NCBI RefSeq assembly: GCF_027942865.1
Contig: NC_134525.1
Coordinates: forward strand, 23,311,657 to 23,375,656
Length of the DNA stretch: 64,000 nucleotides
Source of the DNA: Odontesthes bonariensis
Lineage: Eukaryota; Chordata; Actinopteri; Atheriniformes; Atherinopsidae
Direction of reading: 5' to 3'
Below, one piece after another: positions 10,591-20,995 of this stretch. Every line of letters begins with the position of its first letter. The stretch's first letter is position 1. The position numbers and the translations under genes were made by a program. The notes under the pieces were generated by a model. The model was given only the letters and a program-made list of their open reading frames with translations, did no database searches and was not told where the DNA came from.

Positions 10591-11564
10591 AACAGATCAA
10601 GCAGCAGTGCAAGAACGTCACAGTCACAAGAAAAACTGTCTGTTTTGTAATGGTGCACATTCATTGGAGTTATGTTCTCATCTCAAGAAGCCTCACAATG
10701 AGAAGATTTCCTTTCTTAAAGGGAAAGGCATCTGTTTTGGCTGTTTGTGTACTGGGCACATTAGTAAGGATTGTGAAACCTGCAACTTCAAACATCCAAG
10801 TCTGCTCCACATCCATAAAGGAAATAATGAAGTCAGGTCTGACACCACGGCATCTGAAAATCCTGTTGCAGTTCAGTCTGGTGGTCTTACTGGGGCCGGT
10901 GAGCAAGATTGCAAGCTGGCCATTATACCAGTCAAAGTAAAGTCGAAGAAAGGCCACAGAACAGTTGAAACGTATGCCTTCTTAGACCCGGGGGGTTCAG
11001 CGTCCTTCTGTACAGTGGGTCTACTGGACAAGCTGAATCTGACCGGGAGGAAGACAAAGATTCTCCTGCGCACAATGGGGCAGGAGAAAGTGGTTAACAG
11101 TGGCATCGTGCCAGATCTAGAGGTTGCTGGACTGCAGAGTGATGTCTTCTGTGAAATGCCTGATCTTTTTACTCAGCAGAGCATGCCTGTCAATTCATGC
11201 AACATCCCGAGGCAACAGGACCTGGAAAACTGGCCGCACTTAAGCCATGTTCGTCTGCCAGAAATACAGGCACGAGTGGAACTTTTGATTGGCATGAACA
11301 TGCCGAGGGCACTGGAACCTCTAGAGGTTGTTCGGAGCGTGGACAATGGGCCCTTCGCCATTAAGACTGCCCTTGGGTGGACAGTAAACGGGCCACTTGG
11401 CAAAGAAGGCTGTGAAAGTCAAAGATGTATGTCCACAGTCAATGTCAACAGAATCTCTGCTGTGACTTCAGATGAGTTGTGGAAACAGCAGTTGAAGATG
11501 GACTTCCCTGAGAGCAGCCATGATGAGCAGTTGGCTCTATCAAGAGAAGATGCCAAGTTCCTTG
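10590..11564 (+). pseudogene. BEL/Pao zinc-knuckle and aspartic protease region
   Basis: Two Cys/His clusters (CLFCNGAHSLELC near 10,638 and CFGCLCTGHISKDCETC near 10,734) come before a retropepsin whose active site reads FLDPGGSASFC (about 10,980-11,010), the BEL/Pao form of the D-x-G motif. The downstream stretch LLIGMNMPRALEPLEVVRSV and GPFAIKTALGWTVNGPLG is the conserved end of this region, just before reverse transcriptase. The frame runs without a stop into the coiled-coil segment, so the junction near 11,565 is in frame. Confidence 0.85.
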
Positions 11565-12172
11565 AGATTAGCTACAAGGAGCTTTCAGTCCAGAACGAAG
11601 AGCTACTGATAAGCAGAGATCAGCTTTTAAAACATCAAGAGGAATTACTCGCCAATAACAAGTGGGCAGATGAAGAGAGGATTTTAGTGCAGAAAGAAGT
11701 GGATCAGCTCAAACAACTTCATCAGGAAACACTGACAAAAGAGAAGGCGGAGATGTCCTCTGAAATCAGCGCAAATGCACGGGACAAAAACAACCTTGAG
11801 ACAGAGAAGCAGGAGCTTCAGAACAAGCTCAGTCTTACAAAGAAAGACGTGGAGAGCTACGTCCGTGAATGTGAAGAGCTCAGAGTCTCCAAATTAGCCT
11901 GTCCCAGATGCTGGAGGAGTTTAAGACGAGCAGTCAAGTGACTGATTCTGAAAGGCTTCACCTTCTCCAGGAGAAAGAGGACCTGCTTTCAGTCCAAAGA
12001 AAAGTCTCCAACGACAAGGAGGAGCTGCTCAGAGAGTTGCAAGACATTCGAGAGAAGCTTCAGGTCTCAAAAGAACAACTGAATCAGTCTAACGAGAAAT
12101 TGAATGAAGCACTGTCCTCTTCTGAGCAAGAGAAAAAAATCGCTGCGCCTTCAGAATTCTGAAACTGAAATG
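11565..12172 (+). pseudogene. Coiled-coil coding segment replacing the BEL/Pao pol core
   Basis: Right after the last pol-like residues (SREDAKFLEI) the frame becomes a long heptad coiled coil, very rich in Glu, Lys, Gln and Leu: NEELLISRDQLLKHQEELLA, then KQELQNKLSLTKKDVESY and ERLHLLQEKEDLLSVQRK. It runs about 200 residues with no intron. It has one-base frame errors near 11,895 and near 12,145, but the coiled coil continues across both in the alternate frame. The style is that of a cytoplasmic linker or golgin-type host protein (CLIP family is one guess); I cannot name the donor gene. No known BEL/Pao domain looks like this. Confidence 0.7.
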
Positions 12173-12454
12173 GCTCTACATGACCTGTTCTGGAAAAGCT
12201 GGATCAAAGAATATCTACCACAGCTTCAACGACGTTACAAATGGACCAGAGTCAAGCCCAACTTCACTGCTGGAGACGTGGTCCTCATCGTGGACGACTC
12301 TGCACCTCGTGGTTCCTGGATCATCGGCAGAGTCACAGCAACGGTACCAGACCAGAAAGGACTGGTGCGTCAAGTTTGGGTCAAGATCCCAACCAGCCTT
12401 GTATGCCGGCCTGTCACCAAGCTATGCCTCCTTACGGAGGCTCCTGACCCCTGA
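12173..12454 (+). pseudogene. BEL/Pao DUF5641-type C-terminal tail
   Basis: The stretch DLFWKSWIKEYLPQLQRRYK is followed by KPNFTAGDVVLIVDDSAPRG and SWIIGRV, then VCRPVTKLCLL. This is the standard DUF5641 domain at the end of BEL/Pao integrase. It stops at a TGA ending at 12,454. Its presence right after the coiled coil shows the element lost everything from RT through the integrase core. Confidence 0.88.
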
Positions 12455-13604
12455 CTGACTTGAAATCTAGGCTAAGCGCTGGTAACCTCTGGCGTATGAC
12501 TGACCTTTTGACCTGTGTTGACAAGAAAAAGAGAAGAAAAAAAAAAGAAAAAAATGTCTTCATGGTAGTGCTGGGCGGTATACCGGTTCACACCGAATAC
12601 CGGTTTATAATTTCGTTATGATATGAATTTTTAATATACCGCCATTTGATTACACAACGGGGGGAACGCTGCGTCGCGCGACATTGTTTGAGACGGGACC
12701 CTTTTCAGTGTTGCGCTTCTAAACACGCATGTTTACTGTCTATTTTTAACGCTATTTAAAAAATACTGGTATTCGTTAAGCTGCATTTTCTTTCCCTGCT
12801 CCCTCCGTCTCTCTGTCAGCCTACACACACAGCCCCTCCCCTCCGTGCACACCGCGTGTGTCTCCATCAGCGAGCTCATGCCTGGTAAGCATGGAAGCTT
12901 GCTAGCTTCAGCGTCGCGTTAGATTAGCTCCCATTAAAAAGTCCTATAAAAATATTTTATATTTTTAATACAATGTTGTCCCGACCCGACCCATAGAAAA
13001 TAAGCGATTACGCCTTCTTTATAAAGTTAACTAGTCGCAAGTTTGCCGTTTAAAAAAAAAAAAAAAAAAAAAAAAATGTAGTTGGGTTGTCGAGGTCTAA
13101 ACACTAGTAGCTGTGAATCAAATAAAGTAGGTTTTTTAAACTCTTGCACTGAATGTTTGCTGCTTCAATCCAGAAAAATATTTTCCACGATTGAAAAAGA
13201 GACGTGTTGAGGATGAGGACCAGCCTGAACCATAGGTATCAGTGTAATTAGCTATGTTATTAATTTGTTTACAATGAAGATGTGAATATTAATACAATAA
13301 AGTTCTGTGTGACCAATTATTAACGAAGGAATTATTTTGAAGAATTTTTATTTTAAAGGGATACAAGGTAGTTTAGCGGCAGTATAGCGATCTCTATTGG
13401 TCAAACTGAAATTCTACACTGTCGTAAACATCCCCACCTGTACACACCCACTAACTAAACATCGTGGCGAATGCTGCCGTTGTGTTATTTAGTCAGTGCA
13501 GTTAGGTCATCTGATTCACAAGTGTAGACTGCCCACGTAAGATACTATAATCAGAGATTTTCTGTAGAGAGAACTCAAGATAAAATGCTATAATACTGTT
13601 GCTG

Positions 13605-13705
13605 GAGGAAGTGGCCGGGGACAGCTCGTCTGGGTTTCTCTGCTCAGGCTGCTGCCCCCGCAACCCGATCCCCAGACAAGCGGCAGATAATGGATGTATG
13701 GATGG
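13605..13705 (+). mobile_element. Rex3 3'-end fragment
   Basis: About 100 bases match the last part of the Rex3 ORF and the start of its GATG tail (gaggaagtggccggggacag through ggatgtatggatgg). It is flanked by a direct repeat ACTGTTGCTG (13,595-13,604 and 13,706-13,715), which looks like its target-site duplication. It is a severely 5'-truncated copy inside the hAT-like shell. Confidence 0.85.
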
Positions 13706-14748
13706 ACTGTTGCTGATCTTGAATGGGATTCTTTCCTCATCATGGTGTATTCGTGGAGTGATTCCTTTGTATTAGCAGACACTTACAAAAGTTACATCTG
13801 AGACAGATGTGCGCAGGCACTACCAACACACGCCGCAATAAACGCAAACTAGCTCTACACTATTCCGATTACAATCACAAATGAATCAATTTTCATTTGT
13901 AGATAACAATTCTTGTTCGGATCAAAACGGTATTCTTATTCTAATCAGGTCAGTCCGTGTATTTCTGAAGCTAGGCTACGTCTCGAACTCAGGGGGGAAT
14001 TAGAGCACCGTCATCACCTGTCTCTTCACGATCTAAAACGCAGATCACTATGGTAGATGAACAAGATCACACTTGGAGAAATTTCTCAAAGATGGGAAGT
14101 GCCAACATCGAACGTTTCATATTCAGTCTGTGAAAGGCAGAATATGAAACGCTTGGTGTTGGCTCTTCAACGCAAGCGAACACATAGCCTACAACTACAG
14201 CTAGCATACAGGACCTAGCTAAGTAACGTAAACACAAACGACTCTTCTCGCGCATCACGTCACTTCAGAAGCGGGTCGCTCCTGCCGAAGTTACATATGG
14301 GATTTTCAGCATACAGACCCCTGTTGGGAGTGAGACAAGCTTCATTCGCTTCCTATTGACTTGTTTAACCTTTGTTAAACTCCCCGTGAGCTGTCACCTT
14401 ACCGTGGTGGGGGGGTTTGCGTTCCCCAATGAGTCTGGGAGCTATGTTGTCTGGGGCTTTAAGCCCCTGGTAGGGTCACCCATGGCAAACAGATCCTAGA
14501 TGAGGGACCAGACAAAGCACAGCTCACAAAAACCCTATGATGAGTAATATTTTTGGATACCGTGTTCCCTTGCCCGGACGCGGGTCACCGGGGCCCCCCC
14601 CGGAGCCAGGCCCAGGGGTGGGGCCCGCCGGCGAGCGCCTGGTGGCTGGGTCTGTGCCCGCAGGGCTCGGTCGGGCACAGCCCGAAGAAACGGCACGGGT
14701 CCCCCTTCCGACGGGCTCACCACCCGTGGGAGGGGCCATGGGGGTCGG

Positions 14749-16363
14749 GTGCAGTGTGAGCTGGGCGGCAGCCGAAGGCGGGGACCTTGGCGGTTTTATC
14801 CTCGGCTACTGAAGCTGGCTCTTGGGACGTGGAACGTCACCTCTCTGCTGGGGAAGGAGCCTGAGCTGGTGCGCGAGGCTGAGCGGTTCCTGCTAGATAT
14901 AGTCGGACTCACCTCGACACATGGCTTGGGCTCCGGAACCAGCCTCCTCGAGAGGGGGTGGACTCTGTTCCACTCTGGAGTTGCCCGCGGTGAGAGGCGT
15001 AGAGCAGGTGTGGGCATACTTATTGCCCCCCGGTTGTGCGCCAGTACATTGGGGTTCACCCCGGTAGACGAGAGGGTAGCCTCCCTCTGCCTTAGGGTGG
15101 GGGGACGGGTCCTGACTGTTGTTTGTGCTTATGCACCGAACGGCAGTTCAGAGTACCCACCCTTTTTGGAGTCCCTGGAGGAGGCACTGGAGAGTGCTCC
15201 TCCGGGAGACTCCCTCGTCCTGCTGGGAGACTTCAATGCTCACGTGGGCAATGACAGTGAGACCTGGAGGGGCGTGATTGGGAGGAACGGCCCCCCCGAT
15301 CTGAATCAGAGTGGTGTTTTGTTGTTGGACTTCTGTGCTCGTCACAGACTGTCCATAACGAACACCATGTTCAGGCATAAGGGTGTCCATATGTGCACTT
15401 GGCACCAGGACACCCTAGGCCGCAGCTCGATGATCGACTTTGTGGTTTTATCGTCGGACTTGCGGCCGTATGTCCTGGACACTCGGGTGAAGAGAGGGGC
15501 GGAGCTGTCAACTGATCACCACCTGGTGGTGAGTTGGCTCCGCTGGTGGGGGAGGAAGCCGGTCAGACCTGGCAGGCCCAAACGTATTGTGAGGGTCTGT
15601 TGGGAACGGCTGGCAGAATCCCCTGTAAGGAGGAGTTTCAACTCCCACCTCCGGCAGAGCTTCAACCATGTCCCGAGGGAGGTGGGGGACATTGAGCCCG
15701 AATGGGCCATGATCCGTGCCTCCATTGTTGAGGCGGCCGACCGGAGCTGTGGCCGCAAGGTGGTCGGTGCCTGTCATGGCGGCATTCCCCGAACCCGCTG
15801 GTGGACACCAGTGGTGAGGGAAGCCGTCAAGCTGAAGAAGGAGTCCTATCGGGCCTTTTTGGCCAGTGGGATTCTGGAAGCAGCTGATGGGTACCGACGG
15901 GCCAAGCGGAACGCAGCCTCGGCGGTTGCTGAGGCAAAAACTCGGGCTTGGGAGGAGTTCGGGGAGGCCATGGAGAACGACTTCCGGATGGCCTCGAGGA
16001 GATTCTGGTCCGCCATCCGGCGGCTCGGGGGGGGGGGGGGGGTGGGGAGCGGTGCACCGTCAACACCGTGTATGGTGAGGGCGGGGCTCTGCTGACTTCT
16101 ACTAGGGACGTCGTGAGTCGGTGGGGGGAGTACTTCGAGGACCTCCTCAATCCTACCGACACGCCTTCCGATGAGGAAGCAGAGTTGAGGAGCTCGGACG
16201 TGGGACCTCCCATCTCTGGGGCTGAGGTCGCCGAGGTAAAAAAACTCCTCGGTGGCAAGGCCCCGGGGGTGGATGAGGTCCGTCCTGAGTTCCTCAAGGC
16301 TCTGGATGTTGTGGGGCTGTCTTGGTTGACACGCCTCTGCAGCATCGTGTGGACATTGGGGGC
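14749..16363 (+). pseudogene. Rex3 endonuclease and N-terminal RT region (5' half)
   Basis: The frame runs [15 protein letters not shown] (endonuclease start, about 14,815), [12 protein letters not shown] (about 15,220, the catalytic D-F-N motif) and STDHHLVV (about 15,508, the catalytic D-H pair). It then continues into the linker before RT. A G-homopolymer at about 16,027-16,041 causes a frameshift: the first frame stops at 16,095, while the second frame continues with GVDEVRPEFLK and IVWTLGAV up to the LTR insertion. So this copy cannot make a full protein. Confidence 0.88.
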
Positions 16364-16714
16364 TGTGACACGTCTGTTTGCCACCGTGGGTTCACCCAAC
16401 ACACACGCAGAGCCCGTTGTCTGGTTTGCAATGACTTTTATTACTTTTATCTCCTGATCGAGGTTCTCAGCCCAACGGCAAGACGAACACCCGCTCTCCT
16501 GCTCTGCTCGTCTTTTGCTTCTCCGTTCTCTTGGCCCCGTCCTCGATCTCTCATCCCTCTCCTCTCCGCCTGGACCAGCACGCTACTGATAAAGGGGAGA
16601 ATGATTAGCCGACGATGTACAGGTGTGCCAATCATCTCCCCTCCCACCGTCCTCCGAGCTCTTCCCACCTCTCCACCTCTCCTCTGCACCTGATGCACCA
16701 CGCCCCCCTCCACA
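16364..16714 (-). repeat. 3' LTR of the gypsy element
   Basis: 351 bp, starting tgtgacacgtctg and ending ccctccaca on the plus strand. It matches the other LTR throughout as far as I can compare by eye. The purine-rich strand of the C-run and ctccaccgcc text just right of it could supply the polypurine tract. Confidence 0.95.
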
Positions 16715-16753
16715 TACCTCCACCGCCTGACTTAGGCCGGGGAGCTGTCCGGC

Positions 16754-19700
16754 CTAACCTACTCCCCCCCCCCCCACCTCCTTGTGGGAGCGGGAAAGGA
16801 AGTCGGCCACGACCATCTGCGTCCCCGGCCTATGGACCACCTTAAATTTGAAAGGCTGCATGGCCAGATACCATCGGGTGATCCGGCCATTCGTGTCTTT
16901 CATGCGGTGGAGCCACTGGAGAGGGGCATGGTCCGAACAGAGGGTGAATGGCCGCCCCAACAGGTAGTACCGCAGAGCATCGACCGCCCACCGGATGGCC
17001 AGGCACTCCTTCTCCACCGTGCTGTACCTGGCCTCCCTCTCGGACAGCTTCCTGCTGATGTATAGCACTGGGCGGTCGACACCCCGCACCTGCTGGGACA
17101 GCACGGCTCCCAGCCCTCTGTTCGATGCATCAGTCTGCAGAGTAAACGGGAGAGAGAAGTTAGGAGTGTGAAGAAGAGGCTCCCCACAGAGGGTCTGTTT
17201 TACCCTCTCAAGCGACACCTGGCACAGATCCGTCCACTGGACCGGATCTGAGGCACCCTTTCGGGTGAGGTCGGTCAAGGGGCTGGTCAGCTCGGCGAAG
17301 TTGGGAATAAAACGCCGGTAGTAACCGGCCAGCCCCAAAAACCGCCTCACCTCCTTTTTCGTCTTGGGCCGCGGGCAGGCTGCAATCGCTGCTGTCTTGT
17401 CAACCTGCGGACGCACCTGCCCGCCGCCCAAGTGGTACCCCAGATACCGTACCTCCCTCCGTCCAACTGCACACTTCTTCGGGTTGGCCGTGAGCCCCGC
17501 CTGCCTCAGTGACTCGAGCACCGCGGCCACCTGCCGCACATGCTCCGCCCAGCTGTTGCTGTGGATGATCACATCATCCAGGTAGGCGGCAGCATATGCA
17601 ACGTGCGGCCGCAGCACCCGGTCCATGAGGCGTTGGAACGTGGCTGGGGCCCCGAACAACCCGAACGGAAGTGTGACAAATTGGTACAAACCGTACGGAG
17701 TGGAGAAGGCCGATTTTTCCTTGGACTCTGGAGATAGGGGAATCTGCCAGTACCCCTTGGTCAAATCCAGCGTCGTAAAAAATCGAGCTGTGCCAAGGCG
17801 ATCCAGGAGCTCGTCGACCCGGGGCATAGGATAGGCGTCAAACTGTGAAACATCATTCACCTTGCGATAGTCCACACAGAACCGAATAGACCCATCCTTC
17901 TTGACTACAAGAACAATGGGACTACACCAGGCGCTGTGGGACTCTTCTATCACACCCATTTCCAACATGGCCTTCAATTCTGCCTGAACCACTTTTCTCT
18001 TGTGTTCAGGCAACCGATAGGGTCGTGAACGCACTGTCACGCCCGGGTGAGTCTCCACGTGGTGTTGAATAAGGCTTGTGCGTCCTGGCAGGGGGGAAAA
18101 CACATCAGCGTACTGCTGCTGCAACTTGGCTACATCTGCTTTCTGTGACGGAGAGAGGTGGTTCTCACAAAGGAGCGAGGCGGGATTGGTTGATTTTGGC
18201 ACCTCAGGCCCCAACTCATCTCTCTCTGCAATTGTCGTCACCAGAGAAACCGACTCTGCCTCCCTCCATGCTTTGAGGAGGTTGAGGTGGTAAATCTGTG
18301 TCGCACCTCCCCTGTCAGATCGCACAAGCTCATAGTCAACGTCACCCACTTGCCGTGTGACCACAAAGGGCCCTTGCCACTTGGCGAGTAATTTAGAGTT
18401 ATGAGATGGGAGTAATACAAGCACTTTATCTCCCGGTGTAAATTGTCTCAGCCTAGATCCTCTGTTGTACAGCCGCTGCTGACGTTCCTGGGCCCGGAGC
18501 AAATTCTCACGTGATAACTGACCCAGTGTGTGGAGTTTTGCTCTCAGGTCCAGGACGTACTGAACTTCATTTTTACTGGGGCTCGGACCTTCCTCCCAGC
18601 TTTCTTTTACCAGGTCCAAAACCCCGCGTGGTTTCCTGCCAAACAGCAGTTCAAAGGGAGAAAATCCCGTGGAGGCCTGGGGAACCTCGCGCACTGCAAA
18701 CAGCAGAGGATCTAGCCACTTATCCCAATTTGGCTTATCATCGTGCACAAACTTACGGACCATGGACTTCAAAGTCTTGTTCAGGCGCTCGACGAGGCCG
18801 TCAGTTTGCGGGTGGTAAACACTGGTACGAATAGACTTGATGCCCAATAATCCGTAAAGTTCCCTCAGTGTTCGTGACATAAACTGGGTGCCTTGGTCAG
18901 TCAGGATCTCTTTCGGGATCCCGACTCGGGAGATAACCTGGAACAGCGCTTGCGCCACACTCTTTGCGGAGATGGTGCGCAGGGGCACTGCCTCTGGATA
19001 TCGAGTTGCGTAATCCACCAGGACTAACACAAATCGGAATCCACGTGTGCTCCGGTGAAATGGCCCGATGAGGTCCATCCCGATCCGTTCAAACGGGACC
19101 TCGATCAGTGGTAACGGGCGCAACGGCGCTCTCGGGATGGCCGGTTGGTTAACCAACTGGCATTCAGCGCAGGACGCACACCAGCGGCGAACGTCTGCTC
19201 TAATGCCAGGCCAATAGAAACGGGCCATTACACGGTTCAGTGTTTTTTCGTACCCCATATGCCCAGCCATCGGGTTGTAGTGAGCCGCCTGGAAAACCAT
19301 TTCCCGGCGGCTTTTTGGTACCAGCAACTGGGTAATTATCTCTTCAGTCTGAGTGTCACGACTCACTCGGTATAACCTGTCCCTCCGTAATGAGAAGTGT
19401 GGATATGATACCGCTGCGTCAGGGCGCACCATCTGACCATCAATTCGTATCACTTGGTCAAAGGCAAAGCGTAGAGTATCATCACGAGACTGTTCAAGTG
19501 GAAAATCTTCCATGGAGTCAAACACGGGAACCTGCGGAGCCTCCTGTGGAGGCGCTGCCGGCTCCCCCTCCCCGTCTGCAGCGTCGGACAACCTCGCGTC
19601 ACCGCTGAGCACAGCGCACATATCCGCTAATCCTGTTGGTCGTGAGCGCACCCCCACACACTGCCCCACTAGCTTATCAAACCCCGGCCAATCAGTACCC

Positions 19701-20968
19701 AGAATAAGAGGGTGCGCCAGGCGGGAGCTAACCGCAGCCTTCACTCTATGCTTTTTCCCCTTATATCGAATTTCCACTGAAGCAACAGGGTATCTGTGAA
19801 TATCCCCATGCACACACTTAATTTCCACCCAGCTCGCCTCCATCAAAGCCCCGGGCCGAATCAGATTCTGGTGAACCATGGACTGCATGCAGCCTGAGTC
19901 CACCATCGCCTGATGTGTACCCCCCTGAATCCTTACCGGAACGCTGTACGTCCCTCCCGGACCGGCGGAGGGTGCTGCAGGGCCGACGACCCGGATCACC
20001 TGACCGACCTCCATGAGCGGACACTCCCGGCGAAAGTGCCCGGGTCGTCCGCACCTCCAGCACTCCTGCACTGCCGCTTGAGGGACCGTCTGTGGGCTGA
20101 GAACAGTGTCCGTAGCGCGCTGGCCCTGTGGCGGGAGAAAAGGAGAAGGCTGGTTAGACCGGGGAAGCGGGGTGGGTCGGGTGGCTGTACTGTACGGTGG
20201 TCCGGGTGGCTGTGGAGGTCTCCTGCGGGGTGCCGGTGTGGGACGGGTAAAAGGCTCTGGCCGAACCACCGGCGCCTGGTTACAGGAGTGGACGGCCAGG
20301 TGGTCCTCCGCCAGCGTGATGGCCGTCGCCAGGTCCGCCGGGCGATGGCACCGCACCCAGGCCGAGGTGTCGTTCGGGAGCCCCTCTGTGAACTGCTCCA
20401 GGACCACCGTCTCCAGCATCAGCTCCTCCCCCGCCGACCCCCCTGGCTGCAGCCACCTGGTTGCAGCGTCTTTCAGCTGTTGGGCGAAAACAAACGGGCG
20501 GTCGTTGGGCCCCAGCTTTATCTCTCGGAACCTCCGCCGGTGGTCCTCCCTGGAGAAGCCGAGGCGGTCCAGGACAGCCCGCCTCACGTCCCGGTACCGC
20601 CCTCGGCTGGAGGCTGGCAGGCAGAGCGCTGCCGTCTGCGCCTCCCCTGACAGCAGCGGTAGCAGCCGCACCGCCCACTCCGCCGCGGGCCAGCCACACG
20701 CCGTTGCTGTTGCCTCGAACATGTCCAGGAATGACTGTGCGTCATCCTCAGCTGTCATCCTGTGCACAGTCATTCCTGCGAGTGAGGGGCCCGGTGTGCT
20801 TGCCCCTGCCCGAGCCAACATTGCCTCCAGCAGCCGCGTCTGTTTTTCCGCCTGCGTGTGCAGCGCTGACAGGTGTTGTCTGCTCGCGGCGGCTTGGTCC
20901 TGGCCCATCCTGGCGAGTTCTGTGAGCATTCCTGCCAATGCGTGCACGGGCTGTTCCGGCTCTGACAT
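16754..20968 (-). CDS. Gag-pol polyprotein of Gmr1-like Ty3/gypsy element (1404 aa)
   Basis: One frame from MSEPEQPVHALAGM to the stop at 16,754. Order of domains: gag-like N-terminal region (about 1-290, FLDMFEATA); zinc knuckle CWRCGRPGHFRREC (about 302-315); retropepsin AMVDSGCMQSMV (about 355); integrase zinc finger (H-x-H...C-x-x-C, about 561-605); integrase core with D-D-E at about 631 (MDLIGPF), 695 (LTDQGTQF) and 726 (GLVERLNK); a GPF-type module (KWQGPFVV, about 862); reverse transcriptase with YLDDV (about 1132); RNase H with QTDAS (about 1280) and ADFLSR near the end. Integrase precedes reverse transcriptase, the reverse of ordinary Ty3/gypsy order and the hallmark of the Gmr1 group described in deuterostomes. 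No frameshift or stop is present, so it may be functional. Confidence 0.95.
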   Translation of the reverse strand: MSEPEQPVHALAGMLTELARMGQDQAAASRQHLSALHTQAEKQTRLLEAMLARAGASTPGPSLAGMTVHRMTAEDDAQSFLDMFEATATACGWPAAEWAVRLLPLLSGEAQTAALCLPASSRGRYRDVRRAVLDRLGFSREDHRRRFREIKLGPNDRPFVFAQQLKDAATRWLQPGGSAGEELMLETVVLEQFTEGLPNDTSAWVRCHRPADLATAITLAEDHLAVHSCNQAPVVRPEPFTRPTPAPRRRPPQPPGPPYSTATRPTPLPRSNQPSPFLPPQGQRATDTVLSPQTVPQAAVQECWRCGRPGHFRRECPLMEVGQVIRVVGPAAPSAGPGGTYSVPVRIQGGTHQAMVDSGCMQSMVHQNLIRPGALMEASWVEIKCVHGDIHRYPVASVEIRYKGKKHRVKAAVSSRLAHPLILGTDWPGFDKLVGQCVGVRSRPTGLADMCAVLSGDARLSDAADGEGEPAAPPQEAPQVPVFDSMEDFPLEQSRDDTLRFAFDQVIRIDGQMVRPDAAVSYPHFSLRRDRLYRVSRDTQTEEIITQLLVPKSRREMVFQAAHYNPMAGHMGYEKTLNRVMARFYWPGIRADVRRWCASCAECQLVNQPAIPRAPLRPLPLIEVPFERIGMDLIGPFHRSTRGFRFVLVLVDYATRYPEAVPLRTISAKSVAQALFQVISRVGIPKEILTDQGTQFMSRTLRELYGLLGIKSIRTSVYHPQTDGLVERLNKTLKSMVRKFVHDDKPNWDKWLDPLLFAVREVPQASTGFSPFELLFGRKPRGVLDLVKESWEEGPSPSKNEVQYVLDLRAKLHTLGQLSRENLLRAQERQQRLYNRGSRLRQFTPGDKVLVLLPSHNSKLLAKWQGPFVVTRQVGDVDYELVRSDRGGATQIYHLNLLKAWREAESVSLVTTIAERDELGPEVPKSTNPASLLCENHLSPSQKADVAKLQQQYADVFSPLPGRTSLIQHHVETHPGVTVRSRPYRLPEHKRKVVQAELKAMLEMGVIEESHSAWCSPIVLVVKKDGSIRFCVDYRKVNDVSQFDAYPMPRVDELLDRLGTARFFTTLDLTKGYWQIPLSPESKEKSAFSTPYGLYQFVTLPFGLFGAPATFQRLMDRVLRPHVAYAAAYLDDVIIHSNSWAEHVRQVAAVLESLRQAGLTANPKKCAVGRREVRYLGYHLGGGQVRPQVDKTAAIAACPRPKTKKEVRRFLGLAGYYRRFIPNFAELTSPLTDLTRKGASDPVQWTDLCQVSLERVKQTLCGEPLLHTPNFSLPFTLQTDASNRGLGAVLSQQVRGVDRPVLYISRKLSEREARYSTVEKECLAIRWAVDALRYYLLGRPFTLCSDHAPLQWLHRMKDTNGRITRWYLAMQPFKFKVVHRPGTQMVVADFLSRSHKEVGGGGVG

Positions 20969-20980
20969 CCTGTGTCGGGA

Positions 20981-20994
20981 TCAGTTGGGCGCCA
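20981..20994 (-). promoter_or_regulatory. Primer-binding site of the gypsy element
   Basis: Read on the minus strand, TGGCGCCCAACTGA starts one base after the 5' LTR. TGGCGCCCAAC resembles lysine-tRNA-type primer sites; the tRNA is not certain. Confidence 0.7.
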
Positions 20995-20995
20995 G

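Larger units (their letters stand above)
6746..12570 (+). mobile_element. BEL/Pao retroelement relic, interrupted, with replaced pol core
   Basis: The order on the plus strand is: gag-like helical protein (7257-8260), DUF1759-type gag segment (9002-9252 and 10204-10590), zinc knuckles and retropepsin (10590-11560), a coiled-coil segment (about 11,565-12,172), then a DUF5641-type C-terminal integrase tail (about 12,173-12,454). The reverse transcriptase, RNase H and integrase core expected between protease and DUF5641 are absent. The gag is split by an inverted-repeat element (8261-8998), by a TTAA element (9257-9911) and by a Rex3 fragment (about 9918-10,200). LTRs were not identified. A purine-rich run near 12,522-12,556 could be a polypurine tract. 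The 3' side meets a hAT-like terminus at 12,571. Confidence 0.75.

Noticed and set aside
12571..12700. Start of a 3' LTR of the BEL/Pao element
   Set aside because: The text gtgctgggcggtatacc is a hAT-type terminus with an inverted partner near 22,915; no matching copy was found upstream of the gag as an LTR would require.
15827..16402. 191-codon minus-strand open frame in the Rex3
   Set aside because: Antisense to Rex3 endonuclease and RT sequence; Pro/Arg-rich shadow with no family features.
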